Below, one piece after another: positions 17,020 to 26,235 of a DNA stretch of 37,679 nt. Source of the stretch: Erysipelotrichia bacterium (GTDB lineage: Bacteria > Bacillota_I > Bacilli_A > Erysipelotrichales > Erysipelotrichaceae). The DNA lies in assembly GCA_012799935.1 (NCBI GenBank), contig JAAZKG010000115.1, positions 1-37,679 on the forward strand. The letters are read 5' to 3'. The translations under genes and the position numbers were made by a program. How positions within the stretch are numbered: the first letter of the stretch is position 1; every line of letters begins with the position of its first letter. The notes beneath the pieces are model-generated. The model saw nothing but the letters and a program-made list of their open reading frames with translations. It did no database searches and was not told the origin of the DNA.

Positions 17020-18389
17020 AAATAATCCTCCAACTTTTCAATTAGACTTGCAAACTTCATTCCGTTGCTGGCCTTAAAGAAAATAACATTTCCTTTTGTT
17101 AAATATTGTTTAATTTCTTCAACAATTTCCATAGCATTATTATAATGCTTTGAAACAATATTTTTTTCCGTTAATTTTTCTTGTAATGCTTTTATCTGAT
17201 TGCCTACAAGGTATATCTTATCAAACAAGCTAAAATCTATCAAATCAGCCATATTGGCATGTAAAAATAGTGAATTTTCACCCAATTCCAGCATATCACC
17301 AATAACTACAATCTTTTGATACTTATCACTATAATCTATAAGTGTTTCTAAAGAAGCAGCTAAAGATGAAGGATTTGAATTATAAGTATCATCTACAATA
17401 ATAGCATCTTTTATCACCTTTACCTGCATCCTATGTGGTGTAAGTTCTATCTTATCAAAACCTTGTTGAATTTGATTAATTGATAAACCAAATCTTTTGC
17501 CAATAGCAATAGCTGCCAGTCCATTTAAGACTTGGTGTTTACCTAAAATTGGAAGATGGAAAACTGTTTCTGGATAGTTTTTAACAGTAAAGTTGGTATA
17601 TTTATCTTCAATTGTATAATCTAAGGCTAAAATATTGCTTGCTTTTTCAAAGCCATAAGAAACTATTTGATTATCTTTTAAACCCATCTTTTTTAATTGT
17701 TCTTTTACCCCATAAGCATCATAAGCATAATAACAGCAGCCATCTTTTTTCAAACGAGAATTAATCCAGCATTTTTCTTTAACAATATTGTCTAATGTTA
17801 AAAACTGTTGTGCATGTGCTAAAGCAATATTGGTAATAACGGTAATATCTGGTTCAACCATATTAACCAACATTTCCATAATGCCAAAATCATCAATTCC
17901 CATTTCAATAACTGCAAATTCAACATCATCATCCATATTAATTAAAGTTATTGGAACTCCTAACTTATTATTATAGTTTCCAATTGTTTTAAATGTTTTG
18001 TATTTAGATGATAATACTGCTGCAATTATGTCTTTGGTTGATGTTTTTCCAGAAGAGCCAGTAATACCAATAAACTTGCAATTTAAAGACATACGATAAT
18101 ATCTAGCCAAAATCTGTAAAGCCTTTAAAACATCATCGACAACAATTAAGTTACCTTTTGGTTTTTCAATTTTAGAATCTTTTTGCCAAAAACTGGCTTT
18201 GATACCTTTAGTAAATAAATCAGCAACAAAAAGGTGACCATCAGTATTTGCTCCTTTAAATGGAGCAAACATTTGGTCCTCTTTCAATAATCTTGAATCG
18301 CAATTAACACCTCTAATTATTTGACTTCCATCACCAATTAGTTTTCCACCAACAATTTGTGCTATCTTTTCTAAACTATAATTAATCAT
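17016..18389 (-). CDS. murF: UDP-MurNAc-tripeptide--D-Ala-D-Ala ligase (MurF)
   Basis: Adds D-Ala-D-Ala to the UDP-MurNAc tripeptide, the last cytoplasmic step of the peptidoglycan precursor. The Mur ligase P-loop reads GITGSSGKTSTKD, and the C-terminal domain contains DDTYNSNPSS. From the ATG at 18389 it has 457 residues, a normal length. A TTG six codons earlier (18407) is in frame, but it overlaps the AAAGGA ribosome site that serves the ATG, so it is rejected as start. It is followed directly by ddl, which makes its dipeptide substrate. A terminator-like hairpin separates it from glmM upstream. Confidence 0.96.
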   Translation of the reverse strand: MINYSLEKIAQIVGGKLIGDGSQIIRGVNCDSRLLKEDQMFAPFKGANTDGHLFVADLFTKGIKASFWQKDSKIEKPKGNLIVVDDVLKALQILARYYRMSLNCKFIGITGSSGKTSTKDIIAAVLSSKYKTFKTIGNYNNKLGVPITLINMDDDVEFAVIEMGIDDFGIMEMLVNMVEPDITVITNIALAHAQQFLTLDNIVKEKCWINSRLKKDGCCYYAYDAYGVKEQLKKMGLKDNQIVSYGFEKASNILALDYTIEDKYTNFTVKNYPETVFHLPILGKHQVLNGLAAIAIGKRFGLSINQIQQGFDKIELTPHRMQVKVIKDAIIVDDTYNSNPSSLAASLETLIDYSDKYQKIVVIGDMLELGENSLFLHANMADLIDFSLFDKIYLVGNQIKALQEKLTEKNIVSKHYNNAMEIVEEIKQYLTKGNVIFFKASNGMKFASLIEKLEDYL

Positions 18390-18405
18390 AAAGATTCCTT
18401 TCAAC

Positions 18406-18430
18406 AAGAAAAAGCACTAATAATAGTGCT
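18406..18430 (-). terminator. Terminator or attenuator between glmM and murF
   Basis: On the minus strand AGCACTA and TAGTGCT form a 7-bp stem with a 4-nt loop, followed by TTTTTC. It begins 4 nt past the glmM stop. It likely lowers rather than abolishes read-through, as no clear separate murF promoter is seen in the 45-nt gap. Confidence 0.7.
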
Positions 18431-18433
18431 CTA

Positions 18434-19759
18434 TTACATATTTTTACTTTTAATTAAATCAACTATTTCCATCACATATTGATGACAAATTTCATCAGTT
18501 GATGCTTCAATCATAACTCTAACTAATGGTTCAGTACCACTTGCTCTTACCAAAACTCTGCCATCACCATGTAAAATTTCTTCTACTTCCTTACATTTAG
18601 CGATTACTTCTTCATCTTTTAAACAAGCCTCTTTATTTTTAACTGGTACATTAACCAAAAGTTGTGGATAAATATATAAGTCATCGGTTAACTCATTTAA
18701 AGTTTTGTTTTCGCTAATCATAACCTTTAGAATCTCTAAAGTCGTTAACAAGCCATCACCAGTAGTAGCATGCTCGGAAAAAATAATGTGTCCAGATTGC
18801 TCACCACCTAAAACATAACCATTTTCACACATATTCTGATAAACATATTTATCACCAACAGCTGTTTTTTCATAGCCAATATTCAACTTATCAAGCTTTT
18901 TAAAAAGACCCAAATTAGCCATCACTGTTGTAACAATTTTATTGCCTTTTAACTTTCCTTGACTAGCTAAATATTTTCCACAGCAATATAAAATCTTGTC
19001 ACCATCAACAACAGTACCATCACCAGCAACAGCAATAACTCTGTCTGCATCGCCATCATAGCTAAAACCACAGTCATAATCACCCTTTTTAATTGCCTCA
19101 ACTAAAACATCTATATGGGTTGAACCACAATCTAGATTGATATTTACGCCATTAGGCTGATTGTTAATGGCATCTACTTGGCAATTGATACTTCTTAAAA
19201 ATCTTTCAACAATAAAACTAGCAGAGCCATTTGAACAGTCAATTAAAAGCTTGTAGTTTGATAAGTCTAATGGAAATTCTCTTTTTAAATACTTTAGATA
19301 AATCTTTAAACCTTCAGTATAATCAAAAACTTGTCCAATGTTTTCATTAGTTGCATAAGCAAGTTTACTATCGTTATATATATACTCTTCTATTTTCTCT
19401 TCTAAATCACTATCTATTTTAGTTCCTTGATTAGAAATTATTTTAATACCATTATCATAGTATGGATTATGAGAAGCAGAAATCATTAAGCCACAACTAA
19501 ATCCTTCATTTTTAACTAAATAAACTAAACTTGGAGTGGAACATACTTTTAAAAGGTATACATTACAACCTCCAGCTGTCAAACCAGCAGCTAGGGCACT
19601 TTCAAACATTGAACCAGAAATACGAGTATCTCGACCAATCAATGCTTTTCCACCATTAAAATGATTTCCTATATATCTACCAATACGATAAGCCATATCT
19701 ACGGTCAAATCTTCATTAGCTTTACCTCTAATTCCATCTGTTCCAAAATGTATCTTCAT
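18434..19759 (-). CDS. glmM: Phosphoglucosamine mutase
   Basis: Converts glucosamine 6-phosphate to glucosamine 1-phosphate for UDP-GlcNAc. The 441-residue protein opens FGTDGIRGKANEDLT, has the phosphoserine loop ISASHNPYYDNGIK near residue 95, the metal-binding DGDADR near 240, and the C-terminal phosphate loop RASGTEPLVRVM. It follows cdaR by 9 nt with an AGAGGT ribosome site. In Bacillota GlmM binds and restrains CdaA, so its place in this operon is conserved and meaningful. Confidence 0.97.
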   Translation of the reverse strand: MKIHFGTDGIRGKANEDLTVDMAYRIGRYIGNHFNGGKALIGRDTRISGSMFESALAAGLTAGGCNVYLLKVCSTPSLVYLVKNEGFSCGLMISASHNPYYDNGIKIISNQGTKIDSDLEEKIEEYIYNDSKLAYATNENIGQVFDYTEGLKIYLKYLKREFPLDLSNYKLLIDCSNGSASFIVERFLRSINCQVDAINNQPNGVNINLDCGSTHIDVLVEAIKKGDYDCGFSYDGDADRVIAVAGDGTVVDGDKILYCCGKYLASQGKLKGNKIVTTVMANLGLFKKLDKLNIGYEKTAVGDKYVYQNMCENGYVLGGEQSGHIIFSEHATTGDGLLTTLEILKVMISENKTLNELTDDLYIYPQLLVNVPVKNKEACLKDEEVIAKCKEVEEILHGDGRVLVRASGTEPLVRVMIEASTDEICHQYVMEIVDLIKSKNM

Positions 19760-19768
19760 TATTGACCT

Positions 19769-21133
19769 CTATTCAGATATTTCTACCTGAACATACTTTC
19801 TACCATCTTCAATTGCATAGGTTACAAAACTGTTGTTTCCAACTACATTGATTGGAACCTCTTGTACCCCAACAACTACATTGCTTAAATCAATAGTAAC
19901 AGAGATTTCATCTGCTGAAATCGATTCAATGTTTCTCAGTGTTCCTGTAACAATTACATTTACTAAAGCATCTGAATCTTTGACTAATTTAGGCTTGTAT
20001 TTAGGATCAACATTTTCCCAAGCGACCTTAACACCAGTAATCACCTTACTAGTAACCTTATCAATAGTGATTTTCATATTTACCTTTGTGATATCCATCT
20101 TCATAACACCACTAGGCATCGTTAATGTTGTTGAAATGTCAGTATTTTTAGTAATTGTAGAAATATCTAAATCAATATAAACAGCATCAATAACTGCCAA
20201 TATATCGGTAGGCGCAGAAATTGTTACAATTGAATTATCCAAAGCAATTTCATCAATCGCATAACCTTCAATTAATTTGCCAATTGGTCTAACAATAATT
20301 GGAACCTGTTTACTAGGTTGAGTTACTGTCACATTAACTGTCACAAATTCAGGAATAATATCACAATTTACAATTAAACCATTGTTATCGTATGCGACAA
20401 TTTGAGCTTGCTTTGTAAAGTTGGCATCGACATCAGTAACATCTATTAAAGCCTTAACAAAAGCAATTGAATTAATCGTATCCTGTGAAGCTCTAATCAG
20501 TACTTCAGTTGTATCAAATGTTGCACTAGATAAGATAAAGGCTGGATCCATCTTATTTTTATTAATATATTCATAAGAAATATTGTATTTTGTGGTAATC
20601 TTCTTTTTAATCGTTACATTAACTCTTGGATTATCTAAAATATTGACTGATAAATCGCTGCTAAAATTAGTTGGAGTTAAAGTGATAACATATGTCCCTT
20701 CAGTTAATCCTGATAAATCCGCTGTTACAGCAGAGTTTGTCTTTCCTTTTTGTAAGGAAATATCACTAATTGCTCCAGAAATTAAGACATTAACAGTTTC
20801 TGGAATACCACTGATTTCATAAATTTCAGAATTATAGATTACTTTAACTGGAATATCGGTTAAAGTAGATGATTGAGTAACACCAAAAGTATCACTAGTA
20901 GATACATTAACTGAAATATACATAACAATTGCCATTGCTAGAGCAATTATTTTCGAAAGTCTTTTACTAAAGAAGGCTTTGGTCAGTAGAGAAGACAGCC
21001 ATCTAAAGAAATAAATAAAGGCATTTTCTAAAGAAGCATATGTTCTGGCAACCTTTTTAGAGTTAGCAGCAATTTTTTGAGCTATTTCTAACTTATCTTT
21101 TGGATTAGTGCTTAAATTATCTTTTTTAGACAT
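19769..21133 (-). CDS. cdaR: YbbR-domain regulator of c-di-AMP synthesis (CdaR)
   Basis: Membrane-anchored regulator of CdaA with 454 residues from the ATG at 21133. About 60 cytoplasmic residues, Lys-rich and probably helical, come before a single membrane helix near 62-78 (IIALAMAIVMYISV). The rest is outside and made of about four YbbR repeats of 80-90 residues (seen as recurring VTVTQPSKQVPIIVRP-like strands). The N-terminal extension is longer than in typical CdaR. A GTG at 21139 is also in frame, but AGGAGG is only 2 nt before it and 8 nt before the ATG, so the ATG is preferred. The gene overlaps the cdaA stop by 8 nt. Confidence 0.9.
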   Translation of the reverse strand: MSKKDNLSTNPKDKLEIAQKIAANSKKVARTYASLENAFIYFFRWLSSLLTKAFFSKRLSKIIALAMAIVMYISVNVSTSDTFGVTQSSTLTDIPVKVIYNSEIYEISGIPETVNVLISGAISDISLQKGKTNSAVTADLSGLTEGTYVITLTPTNFSSDLSVNILDNPRVNVTIKKKITTKYNISYEYINKNKMDPAFILSSATFDTTEVLIRASQDTINSIAFVKALIDVTDVDANFTKQAQIVAYDNNGLIVNCDIIPEFVTVNVTVTQPSKQVPIIVRPIGKLIEGYAIDEIALDNSIVTISAPTDILAVIDAVYIDLDISTITKNTDISTTLTMPSGVMKMDITKVNMKITIDKVTSKVITGVKVAWENVDPKYKPKLVKDSDALVNVIVTGTLRNIESISADEISVTIDLSNVVVGVQEVPINVVGNNSFVTYAIEDGRKYVQVEISE

Positions 21134-22319
21134 TTTCACTACCTCCTTTTCCAGAAGTTTTTTCTATTTTATCTGTGCCAGTGGTAACACTAGTAGTTTT
21201 AATAACATTTATACCACCAGTATTTGATGTTGTACCTTTAGGCACAGCAACTTTTCTAACTGTGACATTTTCATCAACAGTATTTTCGGCTAAAGTTGAC
21301 GAGATTAAACTTTCTACTAATTTTTTAGGAGCATTAATTTCACTAACATCCTCTTCTTCAAAATCAATAGTTTTAAAGCTGATTGTATTGAAGTTTTTCA
21401 TTTCATGACTATCAAGATTACTTAATTGATTTTCGATTTCAATATCTTGATCTAGTCTTTCAAATTCTTTCTCAAATTTATTTACTAAATCGTCAATTGA
21501 AACGGAAACACTACTTGTTCTTGGCCTACTTTCACCAGAAATATTTTCTTTATTTAAAACAATACGCTCTAAGTAAGCTCTTAATTTTCTCTCGTTCATT
21601 TGGATTAATTTACCTTGCTCTGCTACTGAAACTCTTCCTGTTTCTTCTGAAACAACAATGGTGACAGCATCACTTATTTCACTGATACCAATAGCTGCTC
21701 TATGTCTTGCCCCATATTTAGCAGGCAAATCCATCGTTGTTGGCGGAAAATAAGCTGAAGCACATGACAATTTATCTCCTTGAATAATAACTGCTCCATC
21801 GTGTAATGGAGTTGTAGTCATAAAAATTGAACAAATTAACTCAGCACTGACTAAAGAATTCATTCTTATTCCAGTATTAACATAATCTTCTAAAGAATGA
21901 GCTTGTTCTAGTGTAATTAAAGCACCCGTTTTGCTAGCGGTTAAGTTAGCAGTAGCTGCCATTAATTCATCAATTAAAGATTCCTTTTCTGTTGATGTTA
22001 AAGTTGCAATTCTAGCTAGAGCATTGCTTTTGCCAAGTCTTTCTAAAATTGATCTAATTTCAGGTTGAAAAATAACAATAATAGCTAAAAATCCCCATGA
22101 AACTATATTGTTTGCTAACCAGGCAACTGTAGTAAGTCCTAACAATTTAGAAACTGACTGAACAATTACAATTAACAAAATTCCTTGGAAAATTTGAATT
22201 GTTTTTTGGTTTGTTCTTACTACCTTAATAAGATAGTTTAAAACAATCCATACTGCTATGATATCTATTCCGACTTGTAGATAATGTATTATTGATTCAT
22301 AGGTTAATGATATATGCAC
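21126..22319 (-). CDS. cdaA: Diadenylate cyclase CdaA with long C-terminal extension
   Basis: Makes the second messenger c-di-AMP from two ATP. Three N-terminal helices (about 15-32, 40-60, 68-85) anchor it, and the DAC domain follows with DGAVII at 174-179 and RHRAAIG at 205-211. Normal CdaA ends near residue 270; this one has 397. The extra 125 or so residues begin after KENISGE, include a charged helical stretch (about 275-300) and end in a Ser/Thr/Gly-rich tail. The start is GTG at 22319 with AAGGTG upstream. It is first gene of the operon with cdaR and glmM, the standard Bacillota set. Confidence 0.94.
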   Translation of the reverse strand: MHISLTYESIIHYLQVGIDIIAVWIVLNYLIKVVRTNQKTIQIFQGILLIVIVQSVSKLLGLTTVAWLANNIVSWGFLAIIVIFQPEIRSILERLGKSNALARIATLTSTEKESLIDELMAATANLTASKTGALITLEQAHSLEDYVNTGIRMNSLVSAELICSIFMTTTPLHDGAVIIQGDKLSCASAYFPPTTMDLPAKYGARHRAAIGISEISDAVTIVVSEETGRVSVAEQGKLIQMNERKLRAYLERIVLNKENISGESRPRTSSVSVSIDDLVNKFEKEFERLDQDIEIENQLSNLDSHEMKNFNTISFKTIDFEEEDVSEINAPKKLVESLISSTLAENTVDENVTVRKVAVPKGTTSNTGGINVIKTTSVTTGTDKIEKTSGKGGSENV

Positions 22320-22361
22320 TACTACACCTTCTCTCTTCTTTTTTAAAAATTTTTACAATTA

Positions 22362-22480
22362 ATTATATCATATTTAATTATCAGTTTATAGCACTACTAA
22401 AACAGTGTTAGCCACTGATACCTATATATTCTATACTATTTTTCAGACAACTACAAATTGAAACCAAACTAAGCTATAAT
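22362..22480. promoter_or_regulatory. Divergent promoter region between cdaA and the TraB-family gene
   Basis: A minus-strand TATAAT (22362-22367) faces cdaA and a plus-strand TATAAT (22475-22480) faces the TraB gene, 19 nt before its start; both have poor -35 boxes. Between them is a nested dyad: TATCAGT (22379-22385) with ACTGATA (22414-22420), and CACT (22392-22395) with AGTG (22404-22407). It could be an operator for both sides. Confidence 0.4.
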
Positions 22481-22498
22481 ATAAACGAAGGTGTAAAT

Positions 22499-23668
22499 AT
22501 GGAAAATAAAATTGAAGTTATACAATTAGAATATCAGGGAAAACAAATCACTTTGATTCCTACTGCCCATGTTTCAAAAGACAGTGTTGAACTGACTAGA
22601 GAAACAATCGATACTATCAAACCAGATAGCATTTGTATTGAATTAGACAAAGATAGATATAATTCTTTGATTAATCCAGTTAAATATCGTAATACTGATA
22701 TCAGTAAAATCATCAAAGAGAAAAAAGTGTTTATGATGCTGGTAAATGTCATTTTAGCAAATTTCCAAAAGAAGATTGCTGAAAAGTTAGGTTCTAAAAG
22801 TGGCCAAGAAATGTTGGTGGGAATTGAAAAAGCTAAAGAGTTAAATGCTAGTTTAGTTTTAGCTGATAGAAATGTAACTATTACCTTCAAAAGAATTTGG
22901 GCTAATTTAAATTTTAAAGATAAATTAAAACTTGTTTCACTTTTAATGTCTTCTCTTATTGAGGAAGGAGAAATTACGGAAGAAGATTTAAAGTCTCTTC
23001 AACAAAAAGACATGCTTACTGCTGCCCTAGATGAAGTAAGTAAGGAATTTCCCAATATTACCGAAGTATTAGTTGATGAAAGAGATAAATACTTAGCTTA
23101 TAAAATCAAAAATGCTCCAGGAACAAATATCATTGCTATATTGGGAGCAGCTCATACAATAAATATTCCCAAATATATAAATATGGAATATGAAATAGAA
23201 CAATACGATGTAATCCCTGAAAAAAAGAAATCAAGTAAATTACTAGGTTGGATTGTACCAATAATCATTGTTGTTTTGATATTGACAAGTTTTAGACTTG
23301 ATTCTTCTATTGGGTTGCAACAAATCAAAAGTTGGATTATAATCAATGGTTCATTAAGTGCTTTAGGAGTTTTAATTTGCCGAGGCAATATTTTATCAAT
23401 GTTAACAGCTTTTGTTGCTGCACCAATTACTTCATTAAACCCACTTTTAGCTGCAGGTTGGTTTGCAGGTTTAGTTGAAGCAAAAATTTTAAAACCAACA
23501 GTTGCTGATTTCGACAGTTTATCTGATGATTTAAACACCTTTAAAGGTTTTGTGACAAATAAAGTAACTAGAATATTGCTAGTTGTAACTTTAGCTAATT
23601 TGGGAAGTACCATTGGAACTTTTGTAAGTGGATTAAATATTGTTAAAGCTATCTTTAATCTACTATAG
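22499..23668 (+). CDS. TraB/PrgY family membrane protein
   Basis: Protein of 389 residues of the TraB (PrgY/GumN-like) family. The plasmid member PrgY shuts down pheromone signalling; chromosomal members are uncharacterised and are suspected metalloproteases. The conserved motifs are PTAHVSKDS (21-29), CIELDKDR (46-53), VDERDKYLA near 198 and LGAAH near 220. The C-terminal part has about four helices from residue 248 onward. The start has AAGGTG as ribosome site. It begins a plus-strand unit with the M20 and SIS genes, 9 nt and 37 nt apart. Confidence 0.85.
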   Translation: MENKIEVIQLEYQGKQITLIPTAHVSKDSVELTRETIDTIKPDSICIELDKDRYNSLINPVKYRNTDISKIIKEKKVFMMLVNVILANFQKKIAEKLGSKSGQEMLVGIEKAKELNASLVLADRNVTITFKRIWANLNFKDKLKLVSLLMSSLIEEGEITEEDLKSLQQKDMLTAALDEVSKEFPNITEVLVDERDKYLAYKIKNAPGTNIIAILGAAHTINIPKYINMEYEIEQYDVIPEKKKSSKLLGWIVPIIIVVLILTSFRLDSSIGLQQIKSWIIINGSLSALGVLICRGNILSMLTAFVAAPITSLNPLLAAGWFAGLVEAKILKPTVADFDSLSDDLNTFKGFVTNKVTRILLVVTLANLGSTIGTFVSGLNIVKAIFNLL

Positions 23669-23677
23669 GGAGGAAAA

Positions 23678-24952
23678 ATGAAACAAGCAGTTAAAAACTA
23701 CATTCAACAAAACAAAGAAGAAACCATTTTATTGGGAGAAAAACTTTTTAGTTGTCCTGAATTAGGATTTAAAGAGTTTAAGACCAAAGAACTTATTATC
23801 GATTATCTTACTAAACATAATCTTAAAGTAAATAAAGAGTTTTTTGAAACTGGTTTTTCCGTTTCAATAGGTAATGGTAAACCACATATAGGTCTAATTG
23901 CTGAATTAGATGCTATCCCTACTGTTGGTCATCCTAATGCTAATAAAATAGATAACGCTGCTCACTCTTGTGGTCATAGTACTCAAATAACTATAATGCT
24001 AGCTGCTTTAAATAGTCTTAATCAACAGATAGATAAGCTAAAAGGGCAAGTTACTTTATTTTTTACCCCTGCTGAAGAATTCACTGATATTGAATATCGT
24101 AAAAAGCTGGTTAATAAAGGAAAAATCAAATATTTATCTGGCAAACAAAATATGCTAGTCAATCATCTTTTTGAAGAATGTGATTTATTTATTCATTTGC
24201 ATAGTTCATCGGGTAATTCTGGTTATCGCTTTTCAGTTAATTCAACCTTAGCTGGTTTTCTTTATAAAAAAATAACTTTTTTAGGTAAAGCAGCACATGC
24301 AGCTGTTAGTCCTGATGAAGGAATTAACGCCCTAAATATGCATAATTTATTTTTAAATGCTGTAAATATGTTAAGAGAAACCTTTAAAGAAGAGGATATG
24401 GTCAGAGTTCACGGAATAATTGCTAAAGGCGGAGATACTGTTAATTCAATTCCTGAAGAAGTTATTTATGAATGTTATATTAGAAGTGCCAACCCAAACT
24501 ACTTATTAGAACTTAATGAAAAAATATCAAATGCTGCCAGATGTTGCAGCAAAGCCTTAGGTGGCAATTGTATTATTGAAGATATTCCTGGTTACTTACC
24601 GCTAATTCCAAGTGAACAATTAAGTAAGGTTATTTATAAAAATATGCTTGACTACACTGATGCCAGTAAAATAAAGTGCCATGAAAAAAGTATTGCTGCT
24701 GGTGATATTGGTGATGTAAGTTTATTTAAACCAGTTACTCAATATGGTTACACTGGCTTTGAAGGAAGAGTGCATGGCAATAATTTTAAAGTTGCTGATC
24801 CTGATGAAGTTTATATTGTTCAAGCTAAAATTGTAGCAAGCAGTGTTATAGATTTATTAACTGATAAATCATTAGTTGATGATATTGTTAATCGTTTTAA
24901 ACCAAAAATGACTTATCAGCAATATTTAAATTATTTAAATAAAGGGGAGTAG
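23678..24952 (+). CDS. M20 family amidohydrolase/peptidase
   Basis: Cytoplasmic zinc hydrolase of 424 residues, closest to the M20D group (aminoacylases, amidohydrolases). Seen are the N-terminal SCPELGFKEFKTKELI, the substrate-side AELDAIP (about 72-78), the metal ligand motif SCGHSTQ (about 97-103), the catalytic TPAEE (about 131-135) and a C-terminal VHGNNF. In most M20D enzymes the CGH is followed by Asp and then His (CGHDxH); here these are Ser and Gln, so metal binding may differ. GGGAGG precedes the ATG. It sits between TraB and SIS genes; a joint role in breaking down an acylated amino sugar or sugar-amine conjugate is possible. Confidence 0.85.
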   Translation: MKQAVKNYIQQNKEETILLGEKLFSCPELGFKEFKTKELIIDYLTKHNLKVNKEFFETGFSVSIGNGKPHIGLIAELDAIPTVGHPNANKIDNAAHSCGHSTQITIMLAALNSLNQQIDKLKGQVTLFFTPAEEFTDIEYRKKLVNKGKIKYLSGKQNMLVNHLFEECDLFIHLHSSSGNSGYRFSVNSTLAGFLYKKITFLGKAAHAAVSPDEGINALNMHNLFLNAVNMLRETFKEEDMVRVHGIIAKGGDTVNSIPEEVIYECYIRSANPNYLLELNEKISNAARCCSKALGGNCIIEDIPGYLPLIPSEQLSKVIYKNMLDYTDASKIKCHEKSIAAGDIGDVSLFKPVTQYGYTGFEGRVHGNNFKVADPDEVYIVQAKIVASSVIDLLTDKSLVDDIVNRFKPKMTYQQYLNYLNKGE

Positions 24953-24989
24953 ATTTTTGCTATTCCTTCACCATATTTAGGAGGTATTT

Positions 24990-26111
24990 ATGAGAGAAAT
25001 TACAATGTTAGATTATATTAATCAGACACCTGAAACTGTAAAAAGAATTATTAATAATAGCTATGAATTTACTAAAGTTTTGACTGAAAACTATATAAAT
25101 AATGATTATGATGGAATTTTATTAATTGCTTGTGGTTCTAGTTATAATGGTTGTTTACTTGCCAGATATTTTATTAGAGACGTTTTAAACTGTGAATGTA
25201 AATTAATTACTCCGTTTACATTTTATCATCACGAATATAAACTTCATGACAGGATGATGAAAATCAATGTTTCCCAATCAGGATGCTCAACAAACATCTT
25301 AGACTGTTTAAAGAAACTAAAAATTGACAATCAGCAAACTATATGTCTAACAGGTCGAGATGATTGTGATGCTAAGCTATATAGCGACATTTTGGTTAAC
25401 TGGCAAGTAGGAGAAGAAAAAATTGGTTTTGTAACCAAAGGTGTTATCTCTTTAGCTGCTTTTCTAATGTCATTTGCCTTAGAAACTGCATTAAAAAAGG
25501 AGATAATCAAAAAAGATAAATACGAATATTACAAAAATCAAATAAACTTAGCAATGGAAATTCATCCAGAAATAGTTAATAACAGTATTAAATTATTTGA
25601 AGAAAATATTTCTGATTTTACTACTAGTCCTCGAGTATACTTGGTTAGCAGTGGACCAAATCTTGGTACTGCTGTCGAAGCAGGATTAAAGATTTCTGAA
25701 ACAAGTTGTATCAGTGCTTTAACATTTGAAGTAGAAGAATACTTACATGGTCCAATATACCCTTTAGGACCTGATGCCTTATGTCTATTTATTGATAATA
25801 ATGATTCCTTTTCTTCAGAAAGAATTATTGAGGTAGCAATTGCCAACAATATTGTCAGTAAAAAAACTTATACCATTTCTAATAGTAATAAAATAGATGA
25901 TTTTAAAGCTATCAGAACAAGCAAGCAAACTGATCCACTGATTTGTCCTCTTTACAAGCTTGCTGGTTTACAGGTGCTGGCTTATTTGATGACCGAAAAT
26001 ACCAATAAGTATGTACCACATCCAAATATCAAAGAATTTAAAAACTCTAATGCTGTAGTTAGCAAAAGCAGAAGTAACCTATACCTAGATTTACAAAAAA
26101 ACAAAACATAA
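24990..26111 (+). CDS. SIS-domain protein, GlmS/deglycase-like sugar isomerase
   Basis: Protein of 373 residues with two SIS (sugar isomerase) domains and no glutaminase domain. The first SIS domain has LLIACGSSYNGCLLARYF (about 45-62) and INVSQSGCSTN (about 92-102). The second has YLVSSGPNLGTAVEAGLKISE (in part, near 217) and EVEEYLHGPIYPL (near 248), the usual catalytic Glu/His region. Such proteins include fructoselysine- and glucoselysine-phosphate deglycases and GlmS-like deaminases. The partner M20 hydrolase suggests catabolism of an amino-sugar or Amadori-type compound; substrate unknown. AGGAGG precedes the ATG. Confidence 0.85.
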   Translation: MREITMLDYINQTPETVKRIINNSYEFTKVLTENYINNDYDGILLIACGSSYNGCLLARYFIRDVLNCECKLITPFTFYHHEYKLHDRMMKINVSQSGCSTNILDCLKKLKIDNQQTICLTGRDDCDAKLYSDILVNWQVGEEKIGFVTKGVISLAAFLMSFALETALKKEIIKKDKYEYYKNQINLAMEIHPEIVNNSIKLFEENISDFTTSPRVYLVSSGPNLGTAVEAGLKISETSCISALTFEVEEYLHGPIYPLGPDALCLFIDNNDSFSSERIIEVAIANNIVSKKTYTISNSNKIDDFKAIRTSKQTDPLICPLYKLAGLQVLAYLMTENTNKYVPHPNIKEFKNSNAVVSKSRSNLYLDLQKNKT

Positions 26112-26112
26112 A

Positions 26113-26138
26113 AAATAAAGGATATCAGTCCTTTATTT
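26113..26138. terminator. Bidirectional terminator between converging units
   Basis: AAATAAAGGA and TCCTTTATTT form a 10-bp stem with a 6-nt loop directly after the SIS stop. On the minus strand a long T-run follows, so it also serves the creatininase-family gene that converges from the other side. Confidence 0.8.
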
Positions 26139-26235
26139 ACAAATTTTGTTGAAAAATAAAAAAATATATTTAAAAATAAAAACTATAAAAAATATATTGT
26201 TTTTCATTATTTAAGACTCCCTTATTTTTAATTTG

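Noticed and set aside
22379-22420. Nested dyad considered as a riboswitch or T-box
   Set aside because: It lacks any conserved riboswitch or T-box core and is too short; kept only as a possible operator.
23152-23613. Minus-strand ORF of 153 codons inside the TraB-family gene
   Set aside because: Antisense to a conserved membrane region; no ribosome site and no recognisable protein.
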